Positions 63,970 through 64,000 of a DNA stretch of 64,000 nucleotides are shown piece by piece. Location: assembly GCA_023078555.1 (NCBI GenBank), contig CM041196.1:9876985-9940984 (forward strand), given 5' to 3'. The position numbers and the translations under genes were made by a program. How positions within the stretch are numbered: position 1 is the first letter of the stretch; each line of letters opens with the position of its first letter. A model generated the notes under the pieces. That model had not been told where the DNA came from, searched no databases, and saw only the letters and a list, made by a program, of their open reading frames with translations. The DNA comes from Ulva prolifera. Taxonomy: Eukaryota > Chlorophyta > Ulvophyceae > Ulvales > Ulvaceae.

Positions 63970-64000
63970 CAGCTGTTGCATGACCATGAGTGGAACGTAT

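Overview
The window is a transposon-dense stretch of eukaryotic nuclear DNA. Signs of a eukaryote are spliceosomal-type introns (GTGAGT or GTATGT donors, TTGCAG or CTGCAG acceptors), Ty1/copia and chromodomain-bearing Ty3/gypsy LTR retrotransposons, solo LTRs, a 526-bp CA microsatellite, and no bacterial operon structure. The species cannot be fixed from the sequence. Moderate GC, short introns and a heavy copia plus chromovirus load would suit a repeat-rich alga (a red macroalga, for example) or an oomycete-like genome; this is inference.

Layout, left to right. 1-681: 5' end of a minus-strand copia element (Copia-0: LTR, primer-binding site, first codons of gag). 682-2850: no confident gene, one possible relic at about 1110-1867. 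2850-4017: decayed gypsy gag/RT relic (E), then an LTR-like start at 4018. 4738-20333: gypsy A (LTR-gag-PR-RT-RNaseH-INT-chromodomain-extra ORF-LTR), dead. Copia-1 (11609-18160, target duplication CACGC) sits inside its chromodomain codons. 20334-21393: gag relic D, then G49 and (CA)n. 21988-26377: unassigned. 26378-27374: solo LTR F (duplication GTCTT) splitting a minus-strand reading frame. 27969-38756: nearly complete gypsy B (duplication GTAGC); its 3' LTR carries a 757-bp terminal-inverted-repeat element. 39558-46129: Copia-2 (duplication CCGGT) inside an intron of a minus-strand gene. 46130-52314: low-confidence ORFs and a truncated minus-strand LTR of family F. 52315-53048: miniature LTR-PBS-PPT-LTR unit fused to an intact 810-codon integrase-chromodomain ORF (gypsy C, ends 55463). 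55723-61243: 5'-truncated Copia-3. 61249-63146: minus-strand multi-exon gene of unknown function. 63517-63969: divergent small plus-strand ORF.

All copia and gypsy copies except the gypsy C integrase ORF carry nonsense changes or frameshifts. Gypsy B and Copia-3 are the least damaged. The target duplications give a relative history: Copia-1 after gypsy A, and the inverted-repeat element after gypsy B. Solo LTR F, gypsy B and Copia-2 all lie within what was only about 2 kb of older DNA.

Main observations for follow-up: an additional ORF between pol and the 3' LTR conserved in gypsy A and B; TATA boxes at the centre of palindromes whose arms covary between LTR families; the intact integrase-chromodomain ORF behind an LTR; non-canonical protease (DTAA) and zinc-knuckle (CX2CX11HX4C) motifs shared by diverged gypsy copies; and insertions whose empty sites restore an open frame or a matching splice phase.
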